Positions 6,985 through 15,036 of a DNA stretch of 64,000 bases are shown here, in pieces. Numbering within the stretch: position 1 is the first letter of the stretch; each line of letters begins with the position of its first letter. The translations under genes and the position numbers were made by a program. Source of the stretch: an uncultured Oscillospiraceae bacterium (GTDB lineage Bacteria; Bacillota; Clostridia; Oscillospirales; Oscillospiraceae); NCBI GenBank assembly GCA_934631005.1, contig CAKTXA010000003.1:49880-113879 (forward strand). The letters run 5' to 3'. The notes beneath the pieces are model-generated. The model was not told the origin of the DNA and made no database searches. It saw nothing but the letters and a program-made list of their open reading frames with translations.

Positions 6985-8001
6985 TTAACGCCGCCCGCCG
7001 CCGAAGCCGCCGCGGCTGCCGCCGCCGCCAAAACCGCCGCGGCCGCCGCCGCTGAAGCCGCCCCGGCTTCCGCCGCCGCCAAAGCCGCCCCGGCTGCCTC
7101 CGCCGAAGCTGCCGCCGCGACTGCCACCGCCGCCGAAGCCGCTGCCGCCGTTAGAGCGCGGCGGACGCGGGCCGCCGGGACCACCGGGGCCACCGGGTCC
7201 GTGGTGCGGAGGGGGAGGGGGCGCGCCGTAGAAGCCGCCGAACCAGCGCGGATGGCGATGGTACCAGCCGCCCCACCACGGCCCCCAGAACGGGCCGAAG
7301 AAGCCGTAGCCGCCGACCAGCCGGCACACGCCCGCGATGAGCGAGAGGGCGAACGACACGATCACGAAAATGATGAACAGCGCGAGGATCAGCACGATGA
7401 TCCCGCCCGCGCCGGAGCTGCTCTTGCTCTCGGCCTCCTGCCCGGAGACGGGAACGTTTTTTGCGTACCAGCCGGACACCTGCGTAAAGAGCGTGACGAT
7501 CCGGCCGTCGGGATCGGCCCAGAAGCTGTCGCCGAGATTCTGCGTAAAGAGGATCTCCAGCTCGTCGTTGAGGTAATAGCTGATGTCGTCGCCGGGGCTG
7601 ACGTACCACTCGCCAGTCTCCTCGTTCACCAGCAGCACCAGATCGCCGTTTCCGTAGGTGTCGGTGCCGTAGCAGATCTGGTCGGAATACGCCTTGATGG
7701 TCGTGTCGCCCAGAGACTTTACCGTGACCACACCGAGGATGCCGCCGTAGCGGTAATCGAGCGCGGCGTTGTCCTGCGCCAGCGTTTGCAGCGTCTGGCT
7801 GGAGAACAGCCCGGCACCGTCCTGCACGTAGGCGGTGTAGCTGTCGGCGTGCGCCTTGGCCCAGCTCTGGGCGGTGGCGTCGGACTCCGGCTTGTAGGTC
7901 TCATCGACGGACGGCTTTGTCAGCTGCCCGATGATCACGGCGGCGATCACCGCCAGAATGAGGACGGTGAGCGCGACGCCGCGCTTTTTGAATACGTTCA
8001 T
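6985..8001 (-). CDS. TPM-domain membrane protein with Gly/Arg-rich tail
   Basis: A 338-residue protein with an N-terminal membrane anchor (residues 8-25) and an extracytoplasmic TPM domain (DGAGLFSSQTLQTLAQD through GGILGVVTVKSLGD and the YGNGDLVLLVNEETG segment). A second hydrophobic helix follows (IIVLILALFIIFVIVSF), then an aromatic GFFGPFWGPWWGG patch and a tail of repeated GGGGSRGG-type units. TPM proteins are linked to membrane protein assembly or repair, and several bacterial members have phosphatase activity in vitro. Third gene of the xpaC-telA operon, 27 bases after telA. The low-complexity tail may vary in copy number. Confidence 0.85.
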   Translation of the reverse strand: MNVFKKRGVALTVLILAVIAAVIIGQLTKPSVDETYKPESDATAQSWAKAHADSYTAYVQDGAGLFSSQTLQTLAQDNAALDYRYGGILGVVTVKSLGDTTIKAYSDQICYGTDTYGNGDLVLLVNEETGEWYVSPGDDISYYLNDELEILFTQNLGDSFWADPDGRIVTLFTQVSGWYAKNVPVSGQEAESKSSSGAGGIIVLILALFIIFVIVSFALSLIAGVCRLVGGYGFFGPFWGPWWGGWYHRHPRWFGGFYGAPPPPPHHGPGGPGGPGGPRPPRSNGGSGFGGGGSRGGSFGGGSRGGFGGGGSRGGFSGGGRGGFGGGGSRGGFGGGRR

Positions 8002-8028
8002 ATCTGCTCCTTTGCTGTTTGCGGTGCA

Positions 8029-9180
8029 TTACTGCACCTTGCGCGTTTCCAGCAGCTTCTGCTTGAGCTCGCCCTCGATGCGGCGCAGCTCCTGCTCCGC
8101 CGCGGCGCGCTTCTGCGCGCCCTCGGTCTGGATCTGGAGGACCTCGTCGAGCGTGGAGATCAGGCTCTCGTTCGTGTGCTGGAGCGTTTCGATGTCCACG
8201 ATGCCGCGCTCGGACTCGCGCGCGGTCTCCACCGTGGCCATCTTGAGCATATCGGCGTTTTTCTTCAGCAGCTCGTTCGTTGCGTCGGTGACCTTGCGCT
8301 GCGCCTCCATGGCACGGCGGGAATTCTCAATGCCGAGCGTGAGCACGAGCTGGTTTTTCCACAGCGGGATGGTGTTCATCAGCGAGGTCTGGATCTTTTC
8401 CATCATCGCCGCGTCGTTATTCTGGATCATGCGGATCTGCGGCGCGGTCTGCAGGGAGATCACGCGCGTCAGTTCCAGATCGTGCAGGCGCTTTTCAAAG
8501 CGCTGGCACTTGTTTTCAAAGTCGTTCGCGGCCTGCGCATCCTCGGGAAGGCCGGAGCTTTCTGCCTTGGCGCGCAGCTCGGCCAGCGTGGTGGCGCGGG
8601 CCTTTTCCAGGCTTTTTTTGCCCGCCAGCAGATACATCGTCAGTTCCTTGAAGTACTGCAGGTTCTTGTCGTACATCTGGTCCATCACGGCGACGTCCTT
8701 CATCAGCTTGCGCTGGTGGCCTTCGAGCTCGCCCGCGATGCGGTCGACATTTTCCTCCGCCTTGCCGTAGCGGGCGCGGAGCGTTTCCACGTTCTTTTTC
8801 GCCTTGCCGAACAGGCCGCTGATGCCCTTCTTTTCCGGCTCGTCCAGCGTTTTGAGTTCCACGAGCAGCCCGGAGAGCATCGTGCCGACCTCGCCCATAT
8901 CGCTCATCTTGACCTTATCGAGTGCCGCCTGCGAAAAATCGGCGATGTTCTTCTGCGCTGCCGCGCCGTACTGCATGATGATGTTCGCGTCGCTCAGGTC
9001 GATCTTTTCGGCAAATTCCGTCACGGCCTGCTGCTCCGCTTCCGAGAGACTGGACAGCTCCGGGCCTGCCTCGGGCGCGGGCTCAGACTGCTGGAGGTCC
9101 GTTTCCGGCTTTACCTGCGGCGCGGCCGGCTCGTCCAGATCGGGGGTAAGCGTGAGCTGAGGGATCTTCTGTTCATCCAT
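8029..9180 (-). CDS. telA: TelA-like toxic anion resistance protein
   Basis: A 383-residue, largely helical cytoplasmic protein of the TelA/KlaA family, named for tellurite resistance and also tied to cell-envelope stress. Typical segments are FAEKIDLSDANIIMQYGAAAQ, the LFGKAKKNVETLRARY stretch, AGKKSLEKAR and IPLWKNQLVLTLGIENSRRA near residue 260, followed by a long C-terminal coiled coil. Middle gene of a three-gene operon: 14 bases after xpaC and 27 bases before the TPM gene. The xpaC-telA pairing is common in Firmicutes; real substrates are not established by sequence. Confidence 0.92.
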   Translation of the reverse strand: MDEQKIPQLTLTPDLDEPAAPQVKPETDLQQSEPAPEAGPELSSLSEAEQQAVTEFAEKIDLSDANIIMQYGAAAQKNIADFSQAALDKVKMSDMGEVGTMLSGLLVELKTLDEPEKKGISGLFGKAKKNVETLRARYGKAEENVDRIAGELEGHQRKLMKDVAVMDQMYDKNLQYFKELTMYLLAGKKSLEKARATTLAELRAKAESSGLPEDAQAANDFENKCQRFEKRLHDLELTRVISLQTAPQIRMIQNNDAAMMEKIQTSLMNTIPLWKNQLVLTLGIENSRRAMEAQRKVTDATNELLKKNADMLKMATVETARESERGIVDIETLQHTNESLISTLDEVLQIQTEGAQKRAAAEQELRRIEGELKQKLLETRKVQ

Positions 9181-9194
9181 GATGCTGTTCTCCT

Positions 9195-9923
9195 TTATTT
9201 TGTGTCAAAGTCGCGGCCGCCGCTGAGTCCTTCGGCGGCCATCATATTTTCCATGACCTGAATGTCCGCGGTGATGTCCACCACGCTGCTTGCAAACAGA
9301 CTGTCGAGCTGCCGCTGGAACGCGACGGCGACCTTGTCGAGCAGCTCCTCGATCTGGCGCATGCCCTCGTCGATATTGCCCATGCGCAGCTGCTGGTTCT
9401 GCAGCTCCACGTATTTTTCAAGCAGACTCAGCGTGGTGGGGAGGTAATAGTTGAGGAACTGCCGGATCTCGCCCAGCTGCTCGGGGTGCTCACGCACGTA
9501 GTCGAAGATCTTTTCCGTCAGCAGCTCGATCTGCTTGAGCTGGGCGGAAATTTTATAGTCCGGGATCTCGTCGTTGCGCAGGCGGATCTGGCGGATGGCG
9601 TCCTCACCCTGATGCAGCACGGCGTCCAGCTCTGCGTTGCCGGTCGACGCGGGCTGCTTCGGCTCCTCGGACTTTTTTTCGGGCTCCGGCCGGGCCTTGG
9701 CGGCGTCCGGCTGGCTTTCGGCCTGCTTGTCCGCCTCCGCGTCCTTCTGCGAGGCCGCCTTGTCCGGGAAGAAGAGCTTCAGGCCGAAGTATACGACGCA
9801 CGACAGCGCGATCGTTTTGAATATATCGCCCACGCTGCTGAGATTGCCCGACAGCGCGCGCCCCAGCCACAGTGCCGCCACCACATACAGCGGCACGGTC
9901 GAGCGGGTCTTTTTCTGTTTCAT
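9195..9923 (-). CDS. XpaC-like membrane-associated protein
   Basis: A 242-residue protein starting with a basic N-terminus and two short hydrophobic helices (PLYVVAALWLG and IALSCVVYFGLKLFF), then a charged Ala/Glu/Pro linker and a helical domain (LDAVLHQGEDAIRQIRL, FLNYYLPTTLSLLEKY). The YYLPTTLKLLxxY signature is characteristic of XpaC, described as a 5-bromo-4-chloroindolyl phosphate hydrolysis protein and regularly paired with TelA. First gene of the operon behind a good promoter. Function is a family association only. Confidence 0.85.
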   Translation of the reverse strand: MKQKKTRSTVPLYVVAALWLGRALSGNLSSVGDIFKTIALSCVVYFGLKLFFPDKAASQKDAEADKQAESQPDAAKARPEPEKKSEEPKQPASTGNAELDAVLHQGEDAIRQIRLRNDEIPDYKISAQLKQIELLTEKIFDYVREHPEQLGEIRQFLNYYLPTTLSLLEKYVELQNQQLRMGNIDEGMRQIEELLDKVAVAFQRQLDSLFASSVVDITADIQVMENMMAAEGLSGGRDFDTK

Positions 9924-9967
9924 GGCATTGCCTGCCCTTTCTTTTGCAAAATCATACTACTGCGTCT

Positions 9968-9996
9968 ATTCTATATCCTGCGGCGCGCAAAGTCAA
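9968..9996 (-). promoter_or_regulatory. Promoter of the xpaC-telA-TPM operon
   Basis: Minus strand TTGACT (9996-9991), 17 bases, TAGAAT (9973-9968). It is back to back with the consensus promoter at 10010-10038. Confidence 0.75.
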
Positions 9997-10009
9997 GAAA
10001 TCCGGGGAA

Positions 10010-10038
10010 TTGACACCGCCATTCCGACTGCGTATAAT
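10010..10038 (+). promoter_or_regulatory. Consensus sigma-A promoter before the rpe leader
   Basis: TTGACA (10010-10015), 17 bases, TATAAT (10033-10038): perfect boxes and spacing. The expected start near 10045 is about 170 bases before the rpe start codon. Confidence 0.9.
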
Positions 10039-10044
10039 AGACCC

Positions 10045-10188
10045 GGCGGCACTTCCAATGGGGCTGCCGTGCGGCAGCCCCTATCTGAAGCGGTCCGCCC
10101 CGCCCGCGCGGAATGAGAGCCCTGCTGCGGCGCGGGATCCGCACATCCATTTCTATGCCGCAGGCGGCCGGCCTGTGTGCCGTTTTTT
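10045..10188 (+). other. Structured leader or small RNA upstream of rpe
   Basis: From the expected start a perfect 9-bp hairpin (GGGGCTGCC/GGCAGCCCC, 10060-10081) is followed by a stem CCCGCGC/GCGCGGG. Bases CGGCAC at 10047-10052 can pair with GTGCCG at 10177-10182, closing the whole region just before TTTTTT (10183-10188). The layout fits either a small RNA with its own terminator or a conditional terminator in the rpe leader. No known riboswitch, T-box, 6S or SRP signature was recognised by eye. Together with its promoter this accounts for the gap 9924-10215. Confidence 0.45.
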
Positions 10189-10215
10189 ACAAATTTCGTT
10201 TGGGAGGCATCCGTT

Positions 10216-10875
10216 ATGAACAAACTCTCTCCGTCCATCCTGTCCGCGGATTTTGTGAATCTGGAGCGCGATATTCGCGCGCTCACGCCCGCGGGCGCGG
10301 ATTATGTGCATGTGGACGTGATGGACGGGCTTTTCGTGCCCAACATCACGATCGGCATCCCCGTGGTCGCGGCCATCCGCGGCATCACCGAGCTGCCGCT
10401 GGATGTGCACCTGATGATCGACCGGCCCATCCGCTATGTTGAGCGCTTCTGCAAGGCCGGGGCGGACATCCTGACCGTCCATGTCGAGGCCGACACCGAG
10501 GAAAATACCCGCCGCGCGCTGGAGATCATCCGCGATCTCGGTGTGCGCCCCGCCATCTGCGTCAAGCCAAAGACCCCTGCCGAGGCGGTGCTGCCGTTTC
10601 TTGACCTGTGCAGCCTGATCCTTGTGATGACGGTGGAGCCTGGCTTCGGCGGGCAGTCGTTCATGGCGGATATGATGCCCAAGGTGGAAAAGATCCGTGC
10701 ATACATAAACGAAAAAAATCCTGCCTGCGAGCTGGAGGTGGACGGCGGCGTCAATGAGCAGACCGCCGAGGTGTGCAAGGCGGCGGGCGCGAACGTGCTC
10801 GTGGCGGGCAGCGCGTACTTTAAGGCCGCGGACAAGGCGGCGTTTGCCAGAAGCATCAAGGGAACCTCTGAATAA
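10216..10875 (+). CDS. rpe: Ribulose-phosphate 3-epimerase
   Basis: A 219-residue TIM-barrel enzyme interconverting ribulose-5-phosphate and xylulose-5-phosphate in the pentose phosphate pathway. Visible motifs: LSPSILSADF at the N-terminus, YVHVDVMDGLFVPNITIG (His/Asp metal ligands and acid-base Asp), VDVHLMI, MTVEPGFGGQSFM (phosphate loop) and LEVDGGVNEQT (second Asp). GGGAGG precedes the ATG at 10216. The last four residues, GTSE, and the stop codon come from the left end of the palindromic element at 10860-11021, so the native C-terminus was probably altered by the insertion. Metal-dependent catalysis should be intact. Confidence 0.96.
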   Translation: MNKLSPSILSADFVNLERDIRALTPAGADYVHVDVMDGLFVPNITIGIPVVAAIRGITELPLDVHLMIDRPIRYVERFCKAGADILTVHVEADTEENTRRALEIIRDLGVRPAICVKPKTPAEAVLPFLDLCSLILVMTVEPGFGGQSFMADMMPKVEKIRAYINEKNPACELEVDGGVNEQTAEVCKAAGANVLVAGSAYFKAADKAAFARSIKGTSE

Positions 10876-11021
10876 ATCCCCGACCGCGGACGACGGATCT
10901 TTTCCGCCAATTCTGCGGTTTGAAAAACAGGAAATACACAAAGTATTCCACTGTTTTTCAAACCTTGCCTTGACGGAAAATCTCTCGCCGTCCACAGCCG
11001 CTGATTTAATCAGAGCCTCCC
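10860..11021. repeat. 162-bp palindromic (MITE-like) element overlapping the rpe 3' end
   Basis: The two halves are inverted copies. The left end GGGAACCTCTGAATAAATC matches the right end GGGAGGCTCTGATTAAATC on the opposite strand. Similarity continues for about 70 bases, ending in perfect arms GGTTTGAAAAACAG/CTGTTTTTCAAACC around a short centre at 10931-10950. Identity between arms is about 70 percent by eye. No coding capacity. No clear target duplication. It fills most of the gap 10876-11111; the rest holds the DUF1540 upstream region with a TATACT box at 11073-11078. Confidence 0.8.
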
Positions 11022-11111
11022 AAAAAGTGAGAAATTTCCAGAAACATCCTGCGTTTTGCGGCGTACAGTGGATATACTAAGTACGCAGCTTAATGAAGGA
11101 GGTTTTCTGAA

Positions 11112-11285
11112 ATGAACCATGACAACTGCAAAGCCAACAAGTGCATCGAATGCAGCGTGACGTCCTGCGGGAACCACTGCGCGTCGGAGAACTACTGCTC
11201 GCTCGACCGCATCCGCGTCGGCACGCACGAGTGCGATCCCACCGTGGACGCCTGCACCGACTGCCTGTCCTTTGTGAAGAAGTAA
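11112..11285 (+). CDS. DUF1540 cysteine-rich protein (57 aa)
   Basis: A 57-residue protein with nine cysteines (C6, C11, C14, C19, C23, C29, C41, C48, C51), opening CKANKCIECSVTSCGNHC and ending TDCLSFVKK. The Cys-x(4)-Cys-x(2)-Cys-x(4)-Cys pattern is that of DUF1540, a small clostridial family likely to bind metal. AAGGAGG lies 10 bases upstream of the ATG. The gene is short and has its own TATACT box at 11073-11078 just past the palindromic element. Function unknown. Confidence 0.85.
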   Translation: MNHDNCKANKCIECSVTSCGNHCASENYCSLDRIRVGTHECDPTVDACTDCLSFVKK

Positions 11286-11292
11286 AAACCGA

Positions 11293-11330
11293 AAAAAATC
11301 ATGCCCGCAGGCTTGCTGCCTGCGGGCATG
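11293..11330 (-). terminator. Terminator of the YihY-DUF5685-DnaJ operon
   Basis: Thirteen-bp stem CATGCCCGCAGGC/GCCTGCGGGCATG at 11300-11330. On the minus strand it is followed by ATTTTTTTCGG, a T-tract for the leftward operon. The plus side lacks T residues, so for the DUF1540 gene it would act poorly. Confidence 0.8.
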
Positions 11331-11356
11331 GTCGTATGTCGGGGTTTTTGAGCGCG

Positions 11357-11989
11357 TCAGCAGAAAAAACAGATGGGCCAGCCGCGGCCGCAGAACAGGC
11401 CCGCCAGCTGCGACGCCACGCACAGGCTGCAGCACACCCGTCCCGCGCCGCCGGTGAAATTGAAGCCGCTTTGCGTGCTGGTGTAGGTAAAGCCGTTGCG
11501 CTCGATCTGCGCCTTGGCGTACTGATATTCGGCGTTGTCCGGCTCCATGGCGCAGGCGCGGTTGATCTGCTCATAGCCGAGCACGCGGTTGCCGAGCCCG
11601 GTGTTCGCGATGGCGGCAAAATAATACCACTGCGCGGTGCGCTCCGCCTCCGGCACGCTCTGCAGGATATTCAGCGCCGCGGCGTACTGCCGCTGCTGCA
11701 GGTACGCCTGCGCCCGCCGCAGCGCCTCCGGCTGCGCGCCGCGCTCCTCGCGCTGCCGCTGCCAGCCGGCGAAGGGGTCGGTGTACTGCGTGCGGTAGGT
11801 CGTCTGCTGCGGGGGATTTTTGATCTGGTCGTAGGCGGCGTTGATCTCATTCATCTTCTGCGCCGCATACGCGTCGCCCGGGTTCATGTCCGGGTGATAT
11901 TTTTTGGCCAGCTGCCGGTAGGCGCGCTTGACCTCTTCGTCCGTGGCGTCGGGCGTCAGCCCCAGCACGCGGTAGGGATCGTCCATCAT
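11357..11989 (-). CDS. J-domain protein with TPR-like segment
   Basis: A 210-residue protein. Residues 1-60 are a J domain ([22 protein letters not shown], then [10 protein letters not shown] with the invariant HPD), which stimulates an Hsp70 ATPase. A helical repeat segment follows ([21 protein letters not shown]), then a Gly-rich stretch and a short Cys/Leu-rich tail ([16 protein letters not shown]) that may associate with membrane. It lacks the zinc domain of true DnaJ, so it is a class C co-chaperone. Its ATG overlaps the DUF5685 stop by 4 bases: the two are translationally coupled. The pairing of these two families recurs in Clostridia. Confidence 0.87.
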   Translation of the reverse strand: MMDDPYRVLGLTPDATDEEVKRAYRQLAKKYHPDMNPGDAYAAQKMNEINAAYDQIKNPPQQTTYRTQYTDPFAGWQRQREERGAQPEALRRAQAYLQQRQYAAALNILQSVPEAERTAQWYYFAAIANTGLGNRVLGYEQINRACAMEPDNAEYQYAKAQIERNGFTYTSTQSGFNFTGGAGRVCCSLCVASQLAGLFCGRGWPICFFC

Positions 11990-12816
11990 TGCAGTCCCTC
12001 CTTGCCCTCCGGCGGGAAGCGGCGGTCATACGGCCCCCAGACGCCGAAGTAGAGAATATTGCGCAGCAGCGCCGCGTCCTGCACCAGCGGCAGGCGCTCA
12101 AACGCGCTGGCCGCGTCGCCGATGAGCAGCGTCAGCTCAGCGTGCATCGGGCGCGGGCCAGTCATAAGCCCATCCGGCAGGGGATTGTAGCGCCCACGGC
12201 GGCGGTCTGCGTCATAGTCGCACACGGCGTCCAGCAGGTAGATGAACCGCCCCAGCGCCATGCCGAATTCCGCCAGCACCGGCTGCCAGCGGTCATGTTG
12301 CGGACTGAACAGCGCCGCGAGGATCGCGCCGAAGGCGTTCGCCGCCGCGTCCGGCTCGCACGCGCCGCGCGCTTCCACAGTCGCGAGCTGCGAAAGGCCG
12401 CTTCGGATGGCGTCCGCCTGCGCAGGATACGCCGCTGCGGCGCGTTTTGCGGCGGGGGAGAGCGCCTGCGCGGCGAGATATTTCGGCGCGCTGCGGTCGT
12501 CGCGCCAGCCGTCCAGGCACGACTCGCGCGCCAGCAGCACGTTCATTGCGGCGGCATAGTCGGAAAACTCCGTCTGCGCATACTCGTGCGGGCGCAGCGG
12601 GTGCATCACGCACCGCTCGCGGCCATGCCGCTCGTCCGGCTCGTAGAGCGACGACAGGAGCATCAGAAGGAACGTCATGTCATACGTCAGCGCCAGCCGC
12701 GCCGCCGCGCCGTAGGTCTGCCGCAGCGAGCGGCACAGGCCGCAGTATACCGCGCGGTAGCGCGCCGCCTGGGCTTCGTCAAGGCGCGTGCGGTCCGCCT
12801 GCAAATAGCCGAACAT
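11986..12816 (-). CDS. DUF5685 family protein
   Basis: A 276-residue protein opening [12 protein letters not shown] and then [18 protein letters not shown], the signature of DUF5685, a clostridial family. It is mostly helical; a CxxC is present at CGLC and a further acidic segment [21 protein letters not shown] resembles metal-binding Asp clusters of prenyl-synthase-like helical folds. No enzyme function is established. It starts one base after the stop of the YihY-like gene and overlaps the J-domain gene by 4 bases, so all three are one operon. Confidence 0.8.
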   Translation of the reverse strand: MFGYLQADRTRLDEAQAARYRAVYCGLCRSLRQTYGAAARLALTYDMTFLLMLLSSLYEPDERHGRERCVMHPLRPHEYAQTEFSDYAAAMNVLLARESCLDGWRDDRSAPKYLAAQALSPAAKRAAAAYPAQADAIRSGLSQLATVEARGACEPDAAANAFGAILAALFSPQHDRWQPVLAEFGMALGRFIYLLDAVCDYDADRRRGRYNPLPDGLMTGPRPMHAELTLLIGDAASAFERLPLVQDAALLRNILYFGVWGPYDRRFPPEGKEGLQ

Positions 12817-12817
12817 C

Positions 12818-13642
12818 CTACGCCTCCTCCGCTTTTTTGCGGAACAGCAGATAGTTGAGATACGCGCCGTAGAACAGGATGCTCAGGCAGAAGAACAGCC
12901 ACAGCATCGTAAGCAGGATCGTGCTGATGCTGCCGTAGAACACGGAGAACTGGCTGTAGTAGTTTACATAATACGAAAAGCCGTTCGAGAACAATATCCA
13001 CGCCAGCGCCGCGCAGAGCGCGCCGGGCAGCACCTCGCCCACGCGGTACTTACAGTTGGGCAGCGCCAGATAAAGCGCCGCAAACAGCAGCGTGAGCAGG
13101 ATCGCGGAGTAGAGGTTCAGATAGTCCAGCAGCTTTACGAAAAAGTGGATGACCGGCGCGTCGGTGCGCTCGAGAAGCGTCAGGATCTGCTGGCCGTAGC
13201 CGTGCAGCAGCAGTGTGAGCGCGAGCGCCAGCAGAAGCCCCAGCGTATACAGCAGACACAGCGCGCGGCGCTTTAGCCACGGGCGCGTCTCCTGCGCGCC
13301 GCAGGCGCGGTTGAGCCCCTGCATGATGCTGTGCAGGCCCGTGGACGCGGCCCACAGGGCCGCGGCGGCGTTAAAGATGCTCGCGCCAAAGCTGCTGATG
13401 CCGTCAAAAATATCGTCCACCAGCAGGTGGAAAAACGGCAGCAGCGCCGCTGGGGCGGCGGGCTCGAGCAGATCGAACAGCAGATCGCGCGACAGCGGCA
13501 GGTACTGCACCAGCGACAGCAGCAGCGCGACCAGCGGGAAGATGGACAGCAGCAGAAAAAAGCCCGCGTTTCCGGCGTAGAGCGGGACGTTGAGCGCTGC
13601 CACATTCCACAAAAAAGTTTTGATCCGGCCGGACGATTTCAT
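12818..13642 (-). CDS. YihY/BrkB family membrane protein
   Basis: A 274-residue polytopic membrane protein with about six hydrophobic segments (AGFFLLLSIFPLVALLLSL, LCLLYTLGLLLALALTLLL, AILLTLLFAALYLALP, ILLTMLWLFFCLSILFYGAYLNYL in the encoded protein). The central PNCKYRVGEVLPGALCAALAW is the family hallmark. YihY proteins were once called RNase BN, wrongly; their role is unclear and may involve transport. The ATG at 13642 follows AAGGAG; an in-frame extension to 13723 has no SD. First gene of the leftward three-gene operon. Confidence 0.87.
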   Translation of the reverse strand: MKSSGRIKTFLWNVAALNVPLYAGNAGFFLLLSIFPLVALLLSLVQYLPLSRDLLFDLLEPAAPAALLPFFHLLVDDIFDGISSFGASIFNAAAALWAASTGLHSIMQGLNRACGAQETRPWLKRRALCLLYTLGLLLALALTLLLHGYGQQILTLLERTDAPVIHFFVKLLDYLNLYSAILLTLLFAALYLALPNCKYRVGEVLPGALCAALAWILFSNGFSYYVNYYSQFSVFYGSISTILLTMLWLFFCLSILFYGAYLNYLLFRKKAEEA

Positions 13643-13866
13643 ACACAATGACTCCTTGTGAACGTTTGTCGAAAAGTTGCCGCCGCGAAAAAAGTTTTCG
13701 ACAAAGCGGCTGGTTTTACGCACAAAATAGGGGAAAGTTTGCGATCGGGACCGCTAAATTTTGTGATGCGGCCGCGAAGATACGGGTAATATGTCGAAAA
13801 ATGCGAATTCTTTTTGTTTCTTTTCAGCGTATCCTGTGCTTGAATGGAGCGCAGGGAGGAATGAAA

Positions 13867-14139
13867 ATGCTTAGGAAGGAAGTTGTCTACACACGCAGCG
13901 CCGCCGCGCTCAGCGGGGTGCCGATGGAACTGGAGTATCTGCTCTTATGCCGCGACGGGCCCGAGGGGCCGCCGGAATATGGCGTCGGCATCCGCTGCCG
14001 GACGCCGGAGTCCTGTGAGGAGGACTGCGTTCCCGGCGTCACGCCGCGCCGCGCGCGGGCCATGGAGCTGCTTTCGGTGCTCGCCGAGGGGACGGTGACG
14101 CCGGTAAGCCTCCGCGAGATCCTGCAGGATGTGCTGTAA
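13867..14139 (+). CDS. DUF6514 family protein (90 aa)
   Basis: A 90-residue protein with the YGVGIRCRTPESCEEDCVPGVTPRRARAMELL pattern in the middle and TVTPVSLREILQDVL at the end, the typical DUF6514 layout of small clostridial proteins (YGVxI, VPGVTPxxxxAxxLL, VTPVxLxDVxxD). GGGAGGA lies directly before an ATG at 13861; the ATG at 13867 has the better spacing and is used. Function is unknown. It lies alone ahead of nrdR. The 220-base upstream gap is A/T richer and holds no recognised gene. Confidence 0.82.
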   Translation: MLRKEVVYTRSAAALSGVPMELEYLLLCRDGPEGPPEYGVGIRCRTPESCEEDCVPGVTPRRARAMELLSVLAEGTVTPVSLREILQDVL

Positions 14140-14270
14140 GCCGCCGTTTTTTTGAAAAAGCGGTAGACATAAGGTGGCAGATTTGCTATAATCAAGCATA
14201 GCAAAGATTACTTTACATCATACAGCATTCTGACGCAAGACGCAAGATGCAAGGTGAGAGGAGAAAAGCC

Positions 14271-14726
14271 ATGAAGTGTCCCTATTGCGGCTTTCAGGAC
14301 AGCAAGGTCGTCGATTCCCGTCACTCCGAGGACGGGCTGAGCATCCGCCGCCGGCGGGAGTGCCAGGCGTGCCAGAAGCGCTTTACGACCTATGAGACCG
14401 TGGAAAGCCTGCCGATCGTCGTCATCAAGCGCGACAACAGCCGTCAGGCGTTCGACCGCAACAAGGTGCTCAACGGTATGCTGCGCGCGTGCGAAAAGCG
14501 CCCCGTGCCGCTGGCGGAGCTGGAGGCCGCCGCGGACGAGATCGAACAGGTCATCCAGAACACGCTCGACCGCGAGGTCTCGACCACCCGCATCGGCGAG
14601 CTGGTCATGGAGCGGCTCAAGCCGCTGGACGAGGTGGCGTATGTACGCTTTGCCTCGGTCTACCGCCAGTTTAAGGACATCAACAGCTTCATGCGCGAGC
14701 TCAACAAGATCCTGGAAGAAAAGTAA
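14271..14726 (+). CDS. nrdR: Transcriptional repressor NrdR
   Basis: A 151-residue regulator of ribonucleotide reductase genes that senses ATP/dATP. An N-terminal zinc ribbon ([10 protein letters not shown] with C3/C6 and ECQACQKRF with C31/C34) is followed by the ATP-cone ([19 protein letters not shown] onward). The ending [19 protein letters not shown] is family standard. The ATG at 14271 has GAGGAG 8 bases upstream. Normal length. No NrdR box was seen in this window, so its targets lie elsewhere. Confidence 0.96.
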   Translation: MKCPYCGFQDSKVVDSRHSEDGLSIRRRRECQACQKRFTTYETVESLPIVVIKRDNSRQAFDRNKVLNGMLRACEKRPVPLAELEAAADEIEQVIQNTLDREVSTTRIGELVMERLKPLDEVAYVRFASVYRQFKDINSFMRELNKILEEK

Positions 14727-14730
14727 CATG

Positions 14731-15029
14731 GAATGGGGCGCTGCACCGCAGCGCCCCATTCGGAGCGTGTCAAAAAAGTGTTTTTGACACGCTCTCAAAC
14801 GAAACCCGCTTCGCTGGGCTTTCGTTTGAAAAGGCTTGCACTGCGCTGCGCGCATAATTTGTGCGCACAGCGCACAAATTCTACACTCCGCTCCGCGAGC
14901 TGTATTTTCTGCGACGTACACGCCGCCGCAGAAAATGATCAGAATCAATTTCGCCGCTGCGGCGGCGAAACTCTGCGAGGCTTTTTCGACAGACTGGGAA
15001 TGGGGCGCTGCAGTGCAGCGCCCCATTCG
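14731..15029. repeat. Hairpin-rich intergenic island bounded by near-identical palindromes
   Basis: It starts and ends with the same palindrome: GAATGGGGCGCTGCA/CGCAGCGCCCCATTC at 14732-14760 and GAATGGGGCGCTGCAGTGCAGCGCCCCATTC at 14998-15028. Between them lie further stems: GAGCGTGTCAAAAA with its complement (14764-14794), AAACGAAA/TTTCGTTT (14798-14829), ATTTTCTGCG/CGCAGAAAAT (14911-14938) and TTTCGCCGC/GCGGCGAAA (14949-14972). The outermost pair could act as terminators for nrdR and for the leftward DUF4363 gene. The array as a whole looks like clustered dispersed repeats. No gene is seen inside. Confidence 0.6.
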
Positions 15030-15036
15030 TTTGCAC

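Noticed and set aside
6985..7200. Regular GC-rich repeats that could be taken for a CRISPR array or a tandem DNA repeat
   Set aside because: They encode the GGGGSRGG-type tail of the TPM protein in frame; unit length is codon-scale and there are no spacers.
10045..10188. 6S RNA, SRP RNA or tetrahydrofolate riboswitch
   Set aside because: None of the conserved sequences of these classes (6S central bubble, SRP GGAAG/GNRA tetraloop helix, THF core) was found by eye.
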